A stretch of 64,000 nt of DNA from Campanula takesimana. Taxonomy: Eukaryota > Streptophyta > Magnoliopsida > Asterales > Campanulaceae. The DNA is taken from the NCBI GenBank assembly GCA_026119855.1, contig JAOWBW010002525.1, positions 1 to 64,000 of the forward strand. The letters are read 5' to 3'. The translations under genes were made by a program, and so were the position numbers. Shown in pieces: positions 46,608 to 58,000 of this stretch. How positions within the stretch are numbered: position 1 is the stretch's first letter; each line of letters begins with the position of its first letter. The notes under the pieces are model-generated. The model searched no databases, was not told the DNA's origin, and saw only the letters and a list, made by a program, of their open reading frames with translations.

Positions 46608-48534
46608 GATGAGATGTGAGTTCGAGAATACTTAGGTGGGGTTCAAGATGAAGTAGGATAGCATCTACAGAACAGCACTGGCTCTGAAACCAATTGAGCA
46701 ACTGTTCATAAAGTATACTTTACCCACTTAGTCTTTCTAATTAAAGTAGTACTAGTAGATAGATTCTGTCTCGCCTTTGAGTTCCTTTAACCCTTTGTTT
46801 TTCTTGGCCTATTGTAAGTATTTTAGGAATTACTATATGACTGCTTTATGGCGACGCATAGCCTGTATATTTTTCATTGATCCACCAATAATTCTCTAGC
46901 TTTTGAGATTTTTGTTTTGTTGCTCTTTGTTTAGCTCTTTATGTTATGAGAGTGATAAAAGCTATAGGAGGCTCCAGAAAAGGTAGAGATATGGAAGAGG
47001 GATGGGAAGTCCTGATTCGCATGGAACTATCTCTTGCCTAACCATTTATACCCTTAATAATGATAGTGAACTATCATTATTAAGGGGTATTTAGAACATT
47101 TCTTAGATCATCTCCTTTGTTTTGTTTCACTATTTTCAAAGCTTTTTTGTTGTTCTATACCAATTATACCCTTAATAATGATAGTGAACTATCTCTTGCC
47201 TAACCATTTAATTACCTAGGTAGTTGAATTACTTTAGGGGTATTTAGGACTTCTTCACATGCATTAATGTCATTTCTTAATATGTGTGAAACACTCCAAA
47301 ACGACATCTATTTTGAGACGGAGGGAGTACTATATACTATGTACATGATTATTGCGTTACAATGTGCAAGAATGTATATGCATGCACACGTATAAGGGTT
47401 TCAACTTTCAACTTTACGAGTGGTAAGCAGGGTCCCAACAAGAGAATAAGATTCATGGTGGCTAATATTTCTTAATCACATGGTGGAGAGTCCACCATAT
47501 ATAAAAGTAACAAGTTTTTATCAATGGAATAGTTCTCCGACCATGTACTACAGGCTAGCCATAGCAATAGAAAGTTCTCATCACAGAATTGTGCTCCAAA
47601 TGAACATTAACCTAGAGTGTGGAACACTAATTTACATGCATATATATATTATAATCCATTTCATTTCCGCACTACTTTATCATGATTGCTTTCACTTTAT
47701 ATACTCCAATATTTCTTTCAGCTTCACTGAGTTTGGAAGAACAAACAGTAAATCACTTACTTGGGTCTATAAAATTAATCCTTCCGTGAGTGGGGATGGT
47801 GAAATGATTTGAGGAAATACTAATTTGACACCCCAATCACTATGGAACAACCTTACCTTCGTGCGCTTGCACACACAGTTATATAAGCATGTTATTTGAA
47901 ACATCAAATAAATTGATTAGAATTTTATCAGAGAAAAATGTTTAAAAAAAAACACTTTTACTGATGTAAACGAACATAAGTAGAAAATGGATAAAGAATG
48001 ACCTTGAAAAACGAAGAAGCCATTATTATAGTATAATGTAGCAACAATGTGAACGAGTGCAATGGATGTGTGATGGAATAAGGTGCTTCCAACGCACTGA
48101 GACAATTCCACAAACAAGTGGTGAGCACTATGCAAGTAGATGAATATTGCATTAAATCTAGTAAGATTTAAATAACCCAAAGCTAATCAAAATGAATCGT
48201 GTTTGGCATAGCAAATTACAAAAGATTCAGTTGATAACAAGTTAGCAACTGTGTGTACAAATGATACGTTAGACTTAGATGGAAACGGGAAGGCAGTACC
48301 TGAAACTTAAAGAAACAATGGGGCCTTCCCGCGTGAATGTACAAGCTCAACCTTGGATTGTTCCGCTGCTTTTCGCAGCCACTTGCTGTGCTACAGCTGA
48401 CTATTGAATTCAGTCCTCCCTCTTCACAAAGCGCGACACGTGTTTTTCTTTAAAAAAAACCCAATAACTTAAAAATGCTATATCTTGAGATTTATAACTC
48501 AGAAAAAAAATAATTAAAAATAGCGTTGTATTCG
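46608..48534. other. 3' flank of receptor kinase copy 2, no further gene
   Basis: Holds the blocks shared with the flank of copy 1, a perfect 17-bp-stem hairpin at 47051-47086, a direct repeat around it, and a lone MITE end (GAGACGGAGGGAGTA, about 47316-47330). Small open frames (47480-47812, 47917-48180) have no recognised domain. Confidence 0.55.
47051..47086. repeat. Perfect short hairpin
   Basis: CCCTTAATAATGATAGT, two-base loop GA, then its exact reverse complement. One arm with flanking sequence (TACCCTTAATAATGATAGTG) recurs at about 47167. Confidence 0.85.
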
Positions 48535-49465
48535 TCTCAACGAGACGAATAAAACTACATAGGTCATGATATTGTTTGATTTTTTTTTAAAAAAAAAGAA
48601 CATATTTTTTTACACACAAAAAGTTTGAGTTGCTTGTCAGCTGAGATGTAACACTCTGTTCTAATAAAAGTAACAGTTTAATATTCAAAAAGTAACACTT
48701 TTACAGTCAAATGTAACAGCAATTTTACAAAAAAAAATTAAATTGTTTTGATAGTTTTTGTGGTTAAAAAAAAATAATATTTGAAGTGTAACAAAGTGAA
48801 TACATATGTTATAATATTTTATATAGATGAATGTAACATTTTCATTTAGTAAATGTTACTTTTCTTCTTTAATAAAAGAGTAAAAATTCATATATATAAT
48901 CGGGTTTGCATTTCAATTGTTACTTTCTCAATAAAAAATTGTTACATTTTCAGATATAATGTTACATTCATTTTTTATAAAATGTAACATTAGTTTAGTT
49001 TTTTAATCTTATGTTAATTTTGAAAAAAAAAGTGTTACATTTGAAAAAAAAAAAGAGTGTTACATTCTTTTATAAAAAGTGTTACATTAGTTTAGTTGTC
49101 AATCTTTATGTTATCTTAATCTATTGCAGCAAAATTGTGGTACATTTAAAAAAAAAGTGTTACATTTGGAAGAAAAAAGGTATTACATTTGAAAAAAAGA
49201 GTGTTACATTCCTTTATAAAAAGTGTGACATTAGTTTAGTTGTTATTATTTATGTTATCTTTAATCTATTGCATCAAAATTGTGGTATATTTTTTTTAAA
49301 AAGTGTTACATTTGAAAAAAAAAATATTACATTTCGTTATAATAAGTGTTACTTTTGTTATGAGGAAAAAAAGGTTGGAAGTGTCAGGGAAAAAAAAAAA
49401 AAAAAAAAAAAGTAGACTCATGTCGCACGATGCAACCATTGCACAGGAGACCTCCTCTTATCAAA
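48535..49465. mobile_element. Diverged MULE-like fold-back element (boundaries uncertain)
   Basis: Similar in style to 14464-15465: a left part with CGTCTCAACGAGACG, many TGTTACATTT repeats inside, and a right end GGAGACCTCCTCTTA like GGGAGACCACCTCTTA there. Lysine-rich open frames inside come from the poly-A/TGTTACATT repeats. Confidence 0.45.
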
Positions 49466-49660
49466 ATCCTTTCAATTTGATAAGTGATATCTTTACGAAC
49501 TCCTCGGCAATTCGGTCTTAAAAAATATAAATGTAAAATTTGAGTTGACAGCCTAATAGATACTATTTGTTACTACTCGTATTGATCTCATATTTTGATC
49601 CGCCACTAGAAAAATTATGAATTTGACAAAAAATGACATTAGTATTTCAAATGGGCGAAT

Positions 49661-49907
49661 ATTCCATGTGTCTCATTTTAAGAGTCAAAATTCTTTTTAA
49701 AATGCGTCTCATTTTAATTAAGAGTTAAAATGCTACTAATGGAAAGTGAGTTCTACATGTCATACTCACAACAATTATCCACTACGTAACTCTTTTCTAC
49801 CTCAATTTCTCTCTCCTACCCAACTATCAACACTCACAACACATCACATTTTCCTTAATTCTTGAACCCACCTATTTTTTGACTCTTATAATGGGATGGA
49901 ATGAGTA
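49661..49907. repeat. Stowaway-like MITE
   Basis: Left end ATTCCATGTGTCTCATTTTAAG, right end CTTATAATGGGATGGAATGAGTA, with GAGTCAAAATTC and complementary arm sequence. Closely related to the MITE at 20081-20319. Confidence 0.7.
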
Positions 49908-50096
49908 TACGAGTACAGACAATCGTGTAGTAAAACACTTACATCCATCTCGGTAGTAAAGGAGCATAAATTTTCATCATAAAGGTAAATATTGCATAAT
50001 AAAATAAAAATTTAGTGTCTTGTTACTTCTTTTATTCTTTATACAATGGGATCCATAATCACACTCACAACAACTTTTCAAATAGAATAATACTAG

Positions 50097-50254
50097 GGGC
50101 ACAAAAAATTCACAAAAATTTGCTCACAAAATCTTATGTGTAATGATTTTATTGGTGTTTTTAATTAGAGTGTGGCGTGTCCATTATCGATACAACTAAT
50201 AAAATATCGCCACCTCATTTTGTGAGCAAGATTTTGTGTCTTTATTTTGTGCCC
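50097..50254. repeat. MITE with GGGCACAAAA ends
   Basis: GGGGCACAAAAAATTCAC at the left and ATTTTGTGCCC at the right. It shares its centre (ATTGGTGTTTTTAATTAGAG) with the MITE in the RBR intron at 23503-23662. Confidence 0.75.
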
Positions 50255-50406
50255 GTAGCATTGCTCTTTCATATATTATTCTCTACCTACATTTTTTTTA
50301 TCTTACCCTGTTTTTTCATACTCGGAATTTCAGTACACCAACAAATTTTCTTAATTATGTGTCCAATCCAAAATGTACAATTTCAATTGAGAAGGAGGGA
50401 GTATAG

Positions 50407-50690
50407 TACTCTTTCCGTCCTGGAGTAAGAGTCATACCCCTCATTTGCACGCTTATTAATAAATATTGAAAGTGATGTAAATGTTGTGAGTGTAAAAGTA
50501 AAGTAGGAGAGAGAATGAGTGGGAGAGAATAGTGAATTGATTGGTGTTGTGACTATAAAAGTAAAATATGAGAGAGAATGAGTGGGGTGAATAGTAAAGA
50601 TTCTTTGCCATTTTAGGAATAGGACTCTTACTCTGAAACGTACCAAAATGAAAAGTAGGACTCTTACTCTACTCTAGGACGGAGGAAGTA
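50407..50690. repeat. Stowaway-like MITE
   Basis: TACTCTTTCCGTCCTGGAGTAA at the left, TCTACTCTAGGACGGAGGAAGTA at the right. It lies next to the end of another such MITE (GGAGGGAGTA at 50395-50404), and 50 bp before the Gypsy element. Confidence 0.8.
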
Positions 50691-50740
50691 TCTCTTTAGC
50701 TCATGTGCCCAAGAAATATGGTGTAGATAGTTATGATACG

Positions 50741-51384
50741 TGATAAGACCGAGCATCACAGACCGGACCGGACCCGGTTCAAAGCCAGTACAAGCGAGCT
50801 CGACCCATCAAACCGGATAAGCCCGCAAGCTAGTAAGCCCGAGAGATCCGGGCTTCATGATAATCATAACCGGGGTAGCTCTGCCTCCCGCTATTCTTAG
50901 GGTCCCGTGTTGATCACTCGACCTCCTGCCCAGAGCCCGCAGCAGCCAGCTGTCACAAACGTACCACAGACGTTACCTGTTCGTACCTGACACACCATAA
51001 CGGTTGGTGGTGGAACCATGTTTCCCTGACAACACGCCACGTTCCCAGCCACTCCCCTGGCCGAACCAATGAGGACCTGCCGCGTGTCCCTCCGGTACAA
51101 GGGCGGTTAGTACCTTAAACCTACCTCCTCCTTCTACTCATATAAATACTCCTATCCGCCCCAAAGGGCCAGGTACGTGCTCTATCCTATTCACACACAC
51201 AAGGCTTTCACAAGCTTTCTACTTAGGTTTTCCTCAGAGATCTTACTCTCACACCCGAGGGCCTAAGCCGGATTCCAACCCGGCCTTGGTCTTAACGGTG
51301 TTCTTGTTTGTGTTGTGATCAGGATCAAGAGACAGCAAAGTTGGAGTTCTATCTCCGTGACCCCAGAAATCCAGGGCGTCATCA
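50741..51384 (+). repeat. 5' LTR of the Gypsy element
   Basis: TGATAAGACC...GCGTCATCA. TATAAATA at 51141-51148 is the likely TATA box. It is identical to the 3' LTR except at three sites: a/g in GAGCATC(a/g)CAG, c/a in CTCGA(c/a)CTCC, a/g in GCCC(a/g)GAGC. An apparent 67-residue minus-strand frame is accidental. Confidence 0.95.
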
Positions 51385-51385
51385 G

Positions 51386-51403
51386 TGGTTCCATTGCCGG
51401 GAA
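51386..51403 (+). other. Primer binding site of the Gypsy element
   Basis: TGGTTCCATTGCCGGGAA starts two bases after the LTR. Position and form fit a tRNA 3'-end complement. It resembles the TGGCGCC-GTTGCCGGGG sites of related elements but I cannot assign the tRNA with confidence. Confidence 0.65.
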
Positions 51404-51586
51404 ACGAAAATCTTCCTAGTGCAATCTTCTGAGTTCTTCCGAATTCCCAGTCTAGTCTGACTCAACACCCTTTGTTGCAAGTCGTCAGTTCAAGTTTCGA
51501 TCATCTCTTCTTGAGTTTCCACCGTTCGAAGCCATTCTTTTGTTTCTACGGTTCTAAAAATACACTCGACATTCCAAATATTTACA

Positions 51587-53905
51587 ATGACTGGGAAAGA
51601 AATCTTGAACCCAAATGCTAGCCCTTCGAAACAAGCGCCTCAAGGATCTATCTTTGCCAGATTGGGGGACAAGGCGCCTAGTGGCTGCTCGGGCACTCCC
51701 TCTCAGAAAGCAAGAAGAGAGGCGGATCTGAGAGATCGTATCGAAACATCAAAAGCACGCAAGGCACAGAAAATCCCCGTCACTCCCCTCACCCCTGAGC
51801 AGATTCAAAAGAAAATCCAGCTCCTGAAAGACAGGCAGGATCTAGTAGCGGAAGGGCTTCAGTTAAACCTGGCCCTGGAAGAGCTATTTAATGCCGAGGC
51901 TGACACGGGAATCCCTCTTGAAAGATCAAAAACTCATGGTTCTAAAATCATAGCCAGCAGGGTGGAGGGAAAGAAGAAAAGAACGATCGTTGTGGAGGAC
52001 GACGATGAAGAAGGAGAGGAAGGGAGAAAGAGTGAAGAAGGAGAGTCTCAACCTCGAAGGTCCAAAGGCCACTACAAGGGAAAAGCAACTGTTAGAACCG
52101 GAGAGCAATTTGCGGGGACGGCAAAAAGGGTGAAAACCGGGGAAGAGATTGATTACAAGGTCCAGGGGATGATCAGGGACCTATGGGAGTCTAAGCAAAG
52201 TGTGGCAAAATGCATTGGACCCATAGATGCCTTTGCCTCCTGGATAGCTGATTCCCCAATCCAGCGGGGAAAGGTCCCCACGCTAGACGCTTATGACGGC
52301 TCGTCTAACTCCAAAAGCCATGTTGGGCGGTTTGAAGGGCAGATGGCTCTATTTTCAACGGACGAGGCCGTAAAATGCAAGGCTCTAGCATCCACCTTCA
52401 AGGGGAAGGCGCTGGGATGGTTGTTGGCCCATAAACCCCGCTCCATTTGCAGCTACGAGCAATTACGGACGTCGTTCCTGAATTCGTTCGCGGGCGCTGG
52501 GGAGGTCGCAAGACCGAAATCGGATCTATGCGGTGTGAAGCAATATCCCGGAGAAAGTACGAAAGCATACATTACTCGGTTTAGAAAAATGACCGAACAA
52601 ATCGTGGACCTAACGAGAAATGACATCGAGCTGTGCTTCTTGGGAGGATTGACATCCTATACCTTGAGGCAAGAGTTCGCTTGTCGAAAGCCCGAGGGAA
52701 CGGAGGAAATGTACAATCGAGCCATTGCCATGGCCGGAGTTGAGCCCTCGTTCATGGAAGATGCCCGCAGGAGCATAAGGGATAGGCTCGAGCCCGCTCA
52801 TGACTCAAGGTACCACGCAGGCTATTCGGGGGGCAGTGGCGGCCGAAATAGAGGAAGACCGAGGGGCACGACCAATTTCAAAAGAAATGACAACACCTTC
52901 ACTCCTTTGATAGCCCCAAGGACTGAGATTCTTCGGGCAGAAGCCCTGCCTCCTCCCCCACCCCTAGAAAGAAAGCCTTATGAGGCGAACAAGAAGAAGT
53001 GGTGCGGCTACCATGAAAGCCACGGGTATAACACGGATGAGTGTTTTCAGATGAAAAAGATAATACAACAGAAATTCGAGGCCGGAGAATTGAAAAAATG
53101 GATCGAGGGACCCAGCAATAAAGGAGAAGCCCCACGGGGACATGTCCAATATGTTAGGGATAACGATGCCGACGGGGAAAAACGCTATGACATCCAGTAT
53201 ATTGGGGAAGAAGCCCCGAGCAACACCCAGCTCTCTATTCAGATCAAGAAATTGGAAAAGGTGTTCCTGATACCTGCATACCCACCCGAGCAAGAGGAAA
53301 TGATCGGGTTCAAGAGGAGCGAGCTGGCCTCCACCCTCCTCCATTCAACACAGCCATTGACAATCAAGATGGCTATTGGTAGAGCGGATATTGGGAGGGT
53401 CCTCATTGATACCGGGGCTTCACGGGACATACTCTACTTCCATTGTTTAGAAGAAATGGGGATGTCCGAGGCACACTTAACCCCATATGCGGGCTTGTTG
53501 GAAGGGTTCACGAATCATACGGTCTACGCAAAAGGGACCATTGACTTCGAAGTGACCATTGGAGAGAGGCCGTTCGAGAAAACAGCCCGCGTCACGTTCA
53601 TGGTGATCGATCTAAAATCCCAGTACAACGCAATCTTGGGAGTGACCGCTCAGGCTGCCCTAGGAATCGTTGCGTCAATCCCTCACCAGAAGATCAAGTT
53701 CAGCACCCCCGCAGGGATAGCATGCATAGAGAACAAGCCCGAGGTTTTTTCTCAAAATAATAGAGAAGAAAAGAAGGGAGAGCGCGATGGGGAAAAGATT
53801 GGTAAGCCCGAGGGAGGCAAAAAAGATCAAAACCAACAGCAACAGGACCGAGGAGGCGGCCATGATTGGAACTTTGTCATTCCACTCAACACGGGCAGAA
53901 TTTAA
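51587..53905 (+). CDS. Gypsy gag-protease polyprotein, 772 aa
   Basis: An intact frame. A basic/acidic N-terminus is followed by the gag capsid domain at about residues 260-370 (CKALASTFKGKALGWLLAHK, SDLCGVKQYPGESTKAYITR, DLTRNDIELCFLGGL). A Gly-Arg-rich basic stretch precedes the zinc-knuckle-like WCGYHESHGYNTDECF (about 470). The aspartic protease carries VLIDTGASRDILY at about residue 604. Gag forms the particle, and the protease matures the polyprotein. The frame ends in a hydrophilic tail rich in Lys, Glu and Gln, and overlaps the RT frame by 119 bases (+1 frame). Whether pol is reached by frameshifting, splicing or only by a broken junction cannot be told here. Confidence 0.92.
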   Translation: MTGKEILNPNASPSKQAPQGSIFARLGDKAPSGCSGTPSQKARREADLRDRIETSKARKAQKIPVTPLTPEQIQKKIQLLKDRQDLVAEGLQLNLALEELFNAEADTGIPLERSKTHGSKIIASRVEGKKKRTIVVEDDDEEGEEGRKSEEGESQPRRSKGHYKGKATVRTGEQFAGTAKRVKTGEEIDYKVQGMIRDLWESKQSVAKCIGPIDAFASWIADSPIQRGKVPTLDAYDGSSNSKSHVGRFEGQMALFSTDEAVKCKALASTFKGKALGWLLAHKPRSICSYEQLRTSFLNSFAGAGEVARPKSDLCGVKQYPGESTKAYITRFRKMTEQIVDLTRNDIELCFLGGLTSYTLRQEFACRKPEGTEEMYNRAIAMAGVEPSFMEDARRSIRDRLEPAHDSRYHAGYSGGSGGRNRGRPRGTTNFKRNDNTFTPLIAPRTEILRAEALPPPPPLERKPYEANKKKWCGYHESHGYNTDECFQMKKIIQQKFEAGELKKWIEGPSNKGEAPRGHVQYVRDNDADGEKRYDIQYIGEEAPSNTQLSIQIKKLEKVFLIPAYPPEQEEMIGFKRSELASTLLHSTQPLTIKMAIGRADIGRVLIDTGASRDILYFHCLEEMGMSEAHLTPYAGLLEGFTNHTVYAKGTIDFEVTIGERPFEKTARVTFMVIDLKSQYNAILGVTAQAALGIVASIPHQKIKFSTPAGIACIENKPEVFSQNNREEKKGERDGEKIGKPEGGKKDQNQQQQDRGGGHDWNFVIPLNTGRI

Positions 53906-56900
53906 GCGGAGTAGGAGAGCCCGTCGTATTGCAGCAGAGACCGAGCACATAGACATCGTGATTGATTCGCTGCACGACAGGGAAATAAGGGACATCCGCC
54001 CCAACGATGCTCTGGAGGATGTAGTCATAAACCCCGCTTACCCCGAACAAACGGTCAAGGTCGGGCTGGAAATCCCCGCAGAAGAAAGGAAGATTCTGAT
54101 TGAGCTGCTGCGAAAAAGCTTGGATGTATTTGCCTGGACCGTCGAGGACATGAAGGGGATAAGTAGAGAGGTCATCGAGCATGAACTGAATGTCGATCCC
54201 ACTTTCACCCGGGTCCTCCAGAAAGAAAGATACTTTTCACCGGAGAAGAAAGCGGCGATCAGAATCGAGGTAGATAAACTGCTGAAAGCAGGAATCATAA
54301 GCCCGATCAAATATCCGAAGTGGTTAGCCAACGTCGTCATGGTAACCAAAGCAAATGGAAAGTGGAGGATGTGCGTGGATTTCACCGATTTGAACAAGGC
54401 CTGCCCTAAGGATTGTTACCCTCTTCCCCGGATCGACCAATTAGTAGACTCTATCGCCGGGCATAGGGTGTTAAGCTTTATAGATGCGTACTCGGGCTAC
54501 CATCAGATCAAAATGAAGGAGGATGACGTCCCTTCATGCGCTTTCTATGCCGCGGGCAAAACCTACACGTTTAACAACATGCCATTTGGCCTCAAGAACG
54601 CGGGCGGTACGTATCAAAGGATGGTAGGAATCGTCTTTGATGATCAATTAGGCCGGAACCTGAAGGCTTACATCGACGATATGGTTATCAAGACCAAGGA
54701 GACCTCTCACGACATTGATATGGCAGAAACCTTCACCAACCTCCGGGAAAATAACATGAAGCTTAATCCCTCCAAGTGCGCTTTAGGAGTAAAGGCAGGA
54801 AAATTTTTGGGGTTCATGGTAAACCAAAGAGGGATCGAAGCAAACCCCGAGAAAATCACGGCGTTGATAAGCATGCAGCCCCCCAGATGCGTTAAGGAGG
54901 TGCAGAAGCTTAATGGCCGCATTACGGCTTTGGGAAGATTCATTGCTAAGTCAGCCGAAAAGTGCCTGCCTTTCTTCAAAACTTTAAAAGGAGGAGGAGA
55001 GAAGGGCTTCGAGTGGAACGAGGACTGCCAGAACGCTTTCGAGCAAATAAAAGCTGGGAAAGCCGCCGCTATTGAGCAGCCCGGTATTTGGGGAGGAACT
55101 CTATGTTTTCTTGGCCGCAACAGATTATGCAGTGGCCGCTGTTTTGGTAAAGGAAGAGGGAAAACTTCAGAAACCCTTGTATTATGTCTCCAAGGCGCTT
55201 TCTGCTGTGGAAGGTCGCTATCTAAACATTGAAAAGCTAGCTTTCGCCTTGCTTGTGGCCGCTCGGAAGCTGCGGGCATACTTCATCGCCCACCCAATCA
55301 CGGTTTACTCAGACACCCCGCTGAGGAAGATACTCCATAAGCCCGAATCCTCGGGGAGAATGCTATCGTGGTCCATAGAGCTGACTGAATTCCAGATTAC
55401 CTACTCCCCGCGGAAGGCCATCAAGGCACAGGCACTGGCGGACTTTGTGGCAGAGACCACATTTGAATCAAAGGAGAGCGAGCCGGACAAAACCCAACCC
55501 GCAGAGACAAAGAAAAAGAGAGGCGAGAAGGCAATAGTCGCAGGGGAGAGACGGGAAAATTGCTGGTCGTTAAGTGTAGATGGATCCGCCGGAAAGACTG
55601 TCAGCGGTGCCGGAATTCTCTTGACCGCCCCGGAGGGTCAAAGGTTCAAGCGAGCCTTGAGGTTTAAGTTCGCGGTCTCAAACAATTAGACCGAGTACGA
55701 GGCATTGATAGCGGGTTTGGAATTAGCCCGGGACATGAAAGTATCGAAGCTGGTCGTGAAGAGTGACTCACAACTAGTAATAAACCAGGTGAAAGGGGAA
55801 TACGAAACAAATCACCCGGTTTTGGTCAAATACAAAGAGCTCGCGACAAACTTATTAAAGGAATTCGAATACCATGAGCTGAACCAAGTTAACCGGGCTG
55901 AAAATTCCGAGGCGGACTTGCTTTCCAGGATCACAAACGAGGACATTGCCAAGCTCAGTGTGGACTGCTGGATAGAATTCACAGAGCGCCCAGCCATTGA
56001 CAGGATAGAGATCCACCAGATAGGAGATCCGGAAAAAGATTGGGTTGACGAGATCAGGGAATGTATCGAGCAGCAAACCCTCCCCAACGACCCTGGCCGG
56101 GCAAGAGTTTTGACGAAACAGGTCGCTAGATACACGGTCATCGATGGCGTACTTTATCGGAGATCCTTCACCAAACCGCTGCTGAGGTGTGTCAAGTCCG
56201 AAACAGTCACTAACCTGTTATACGAAGTTCACGAAGGCGTGTGTGGAGGGCATCCCGGAGCCCGGACCCTATCCGACAAAATCAGATTCCTCGGGTATTA
56301 TTGGCCAACAATGAAAAGAGACGCAGAGGACTACGTCCGCAAATGTGATCAGTGCCAGAGGTTCGCCAACATACCAAGGCAGCCGTCCACCGAGCAGAGT
56401 TTGGTAGTCCCAACTTGGCCATTTGATATGTGGGGGGATTGATTTGATTGGGCCATATCCCAAAGCGCCCGGGGGAGCGCAAATGGTAGTGGTGGCAGTA
56501 GACTATTTCACAAAATGGGTTGAGGCAAAAGCACTGACTAGTACTACGGAAGCAAGCATCATCAAGTTCGTCCATGATCACATCTTCTGTCGGTTTGGTC
56601 TACCACGGGCTATTGTCTCCGATCACGGACCCCAATTTCAAAGCAAGTTTACGGCGGAATGCAAGAGGCTCAACGTGGAACATCGACAATCCTCAGTCGC
56701 AAGACCGCAGGGAAATGGACAGGCCGAGGCCGCGAACAAGTTGCTAATGACCGCTTTGCACAAAAGTTTGAAGGGAAGGAGTGGTCGCTGGATGGAAGAG
56801 CTCAGTACTGCTCTATGGGTTGTCCGAACCACGACAAGGAACTCGACAGGAGAAACCCCTTTTTCCCTGACATATGGATCGGAGGCAGTCGCACCTGTGG

Positions 56901-57274
56901 AAGTAGCTTTGCCCACCTATAGGGTCGCCCATTTTAACGAAACCGAGAATGAGGGAGCCCGCAGAAAAGACTTAGACTCTACCGAAGAAAAACGGTTGGA
57001 AGCACGAGCAAAGATGGTCAATTACAAGCAGAGGGCCAAAGTTCATCACGACAAAAGGGTGAACAAGAGATCGTTTGCCGTGGGTGACTGGGTTCTGAGG
57101 AAAGTTGAAGTCACAGGGAGGCAGCCCGGATACAACAAGCTTTCGCCCAACTGGGAAGGCCCATATCAGATTGCCCGCGTAATCAAAGAGGGAACATATA
57201 GGCTTCTAACAACAGAAGGAAAAGACTTGAAAAACGCCTGGCATAGTGATCATCTGAAGAAGTATTACAATTAG
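53787..57274 (+). pseudogene. Gypsy pol (RT, two RNase H domains, integrase), broken
   Basis: RT (53787-55060) has RMCVDFTDLNKACPKDCYPL, FIDAYSGYHQI and the catalytic YIDDMVIKTK at about 54668. Near 55055 the frame changes; a small deletion in QIKA-LGKPPLLS explains it. RNase H follows (ATDYAVAAVLVKEEGKLQKP, EGRYLNIEKLAFAL), then the second RNase H (SVDGSAGKTVSGAGILL) up to a TAG at 55687-55689 in NN-TEYEALIAGLELA, and on to EADLLSRIT. The integrase has an HHCC finger (HEGVCGGHPGARTL, CDQC) and DDE residues in GIDLIGP, SDHGPQF and NGQAEAANK. The frame breaks again at a G6 run (56425-56430), where five Gs would restore MWGIDLIGP. It ends with KNAWHSDHLKKYYN, a typical Gypsy C-terminus. As it stands, no complete enzyme can be made. 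Confidence 0.92.
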
Positions 57275-57439
57275 AAGACAGAATTGTAGACCTTGAAATC
57301 TTTTTGCAATCAATAGCAGTTAGAAATTATGGAATTATTCATGTATTGTAACAAAATCACAATGTAATCTGTTCGAGTAAAGTAAATTATACTGCTATCG
57401 TTCTCAGAAATTACTCAAGTACGTTCGCTCTCAAAGCGC

Positions 57440-58000
57440 GGTCATACGCCCACGAGCTAGACCGCATGCCCGCGATGCGGATGCCGTTTTGAAAGTCCAA
57501 ACGATGCGCGGTCATACCCCCACGAGCTAGACCGTAAGCCCGCCAAGGGAAATACCGTTACATGATTTCTCATGAACGATGCACGGTCATACGCCCTCGA
57601 GTTAGACCGTAAGCCCGCCAAGGGAAATACCGTTACATGATTTCTCATGAACGATGCACGGTCATACGCCCTCGAGCTAGACCGTAAGCCCGCCAAGGGA
57701 AATACCGTTGCATGAATTCTCATGAACGATGCACGGTCATACGCCCTCGAGCTAGACCGTAAGCCCGCCAAGGGAAATACCGTTGCATGAATTCTCATGA
57801 ACGATGCGCGGTCATGCGCCCTCGAGCTAGACCGTAAGCCCGCCAAGGGAAATACCGTTGCATGAATTCTCATGAACGATGCGCGGTCATACGCCCTCGA
57901 GCTAGACCGTAAGCCCGCCAAGGGAAATACCGTTGCATGAATTCTCATGAACGATGCGCGGTCATACGCCCTCGAGCTAGACCGTAAGCCCGCCAAGGGA
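57440..58000. repeat. 75-bp tandem array in the Gypsy 3' region, about 7-8 units
   Basis: CGTAAGCCCGCCAAGGGAAA recurs at 57533, 57608, 57683, 57758, 57833, 57908 and 57983, an exact 75-bp spacing. The first unit is 70 bp and more diverged. Units near the right share GAATTCTCATGAACGATGCG, while those near the left have GATTTCTCATGAACGATGCA, so copies spread locally. A minus-strand frame through it stays open only because 75 is a multiple of three. Confidence 0.95.

Noticed and set aside
49011..49415. Lys/Val-rich 134-residue frame
   Set aside because: It is generated by repeated AAAAAA-GTGTTACATTT units in a fold-back element.
50897..51100. Identical 67-residue frames in both Gypsy LTRs (also 62302-62505)
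   Set aside because: They lie antisense in the LTR; the duplication simply reflects the LTR pair.
57440..58000. CRISPR-like array
   Set aside because: Repeats are contiguous 75-bp units without unique spacers, in a eukaryotic retrotransposon. It is a tandem repeat.
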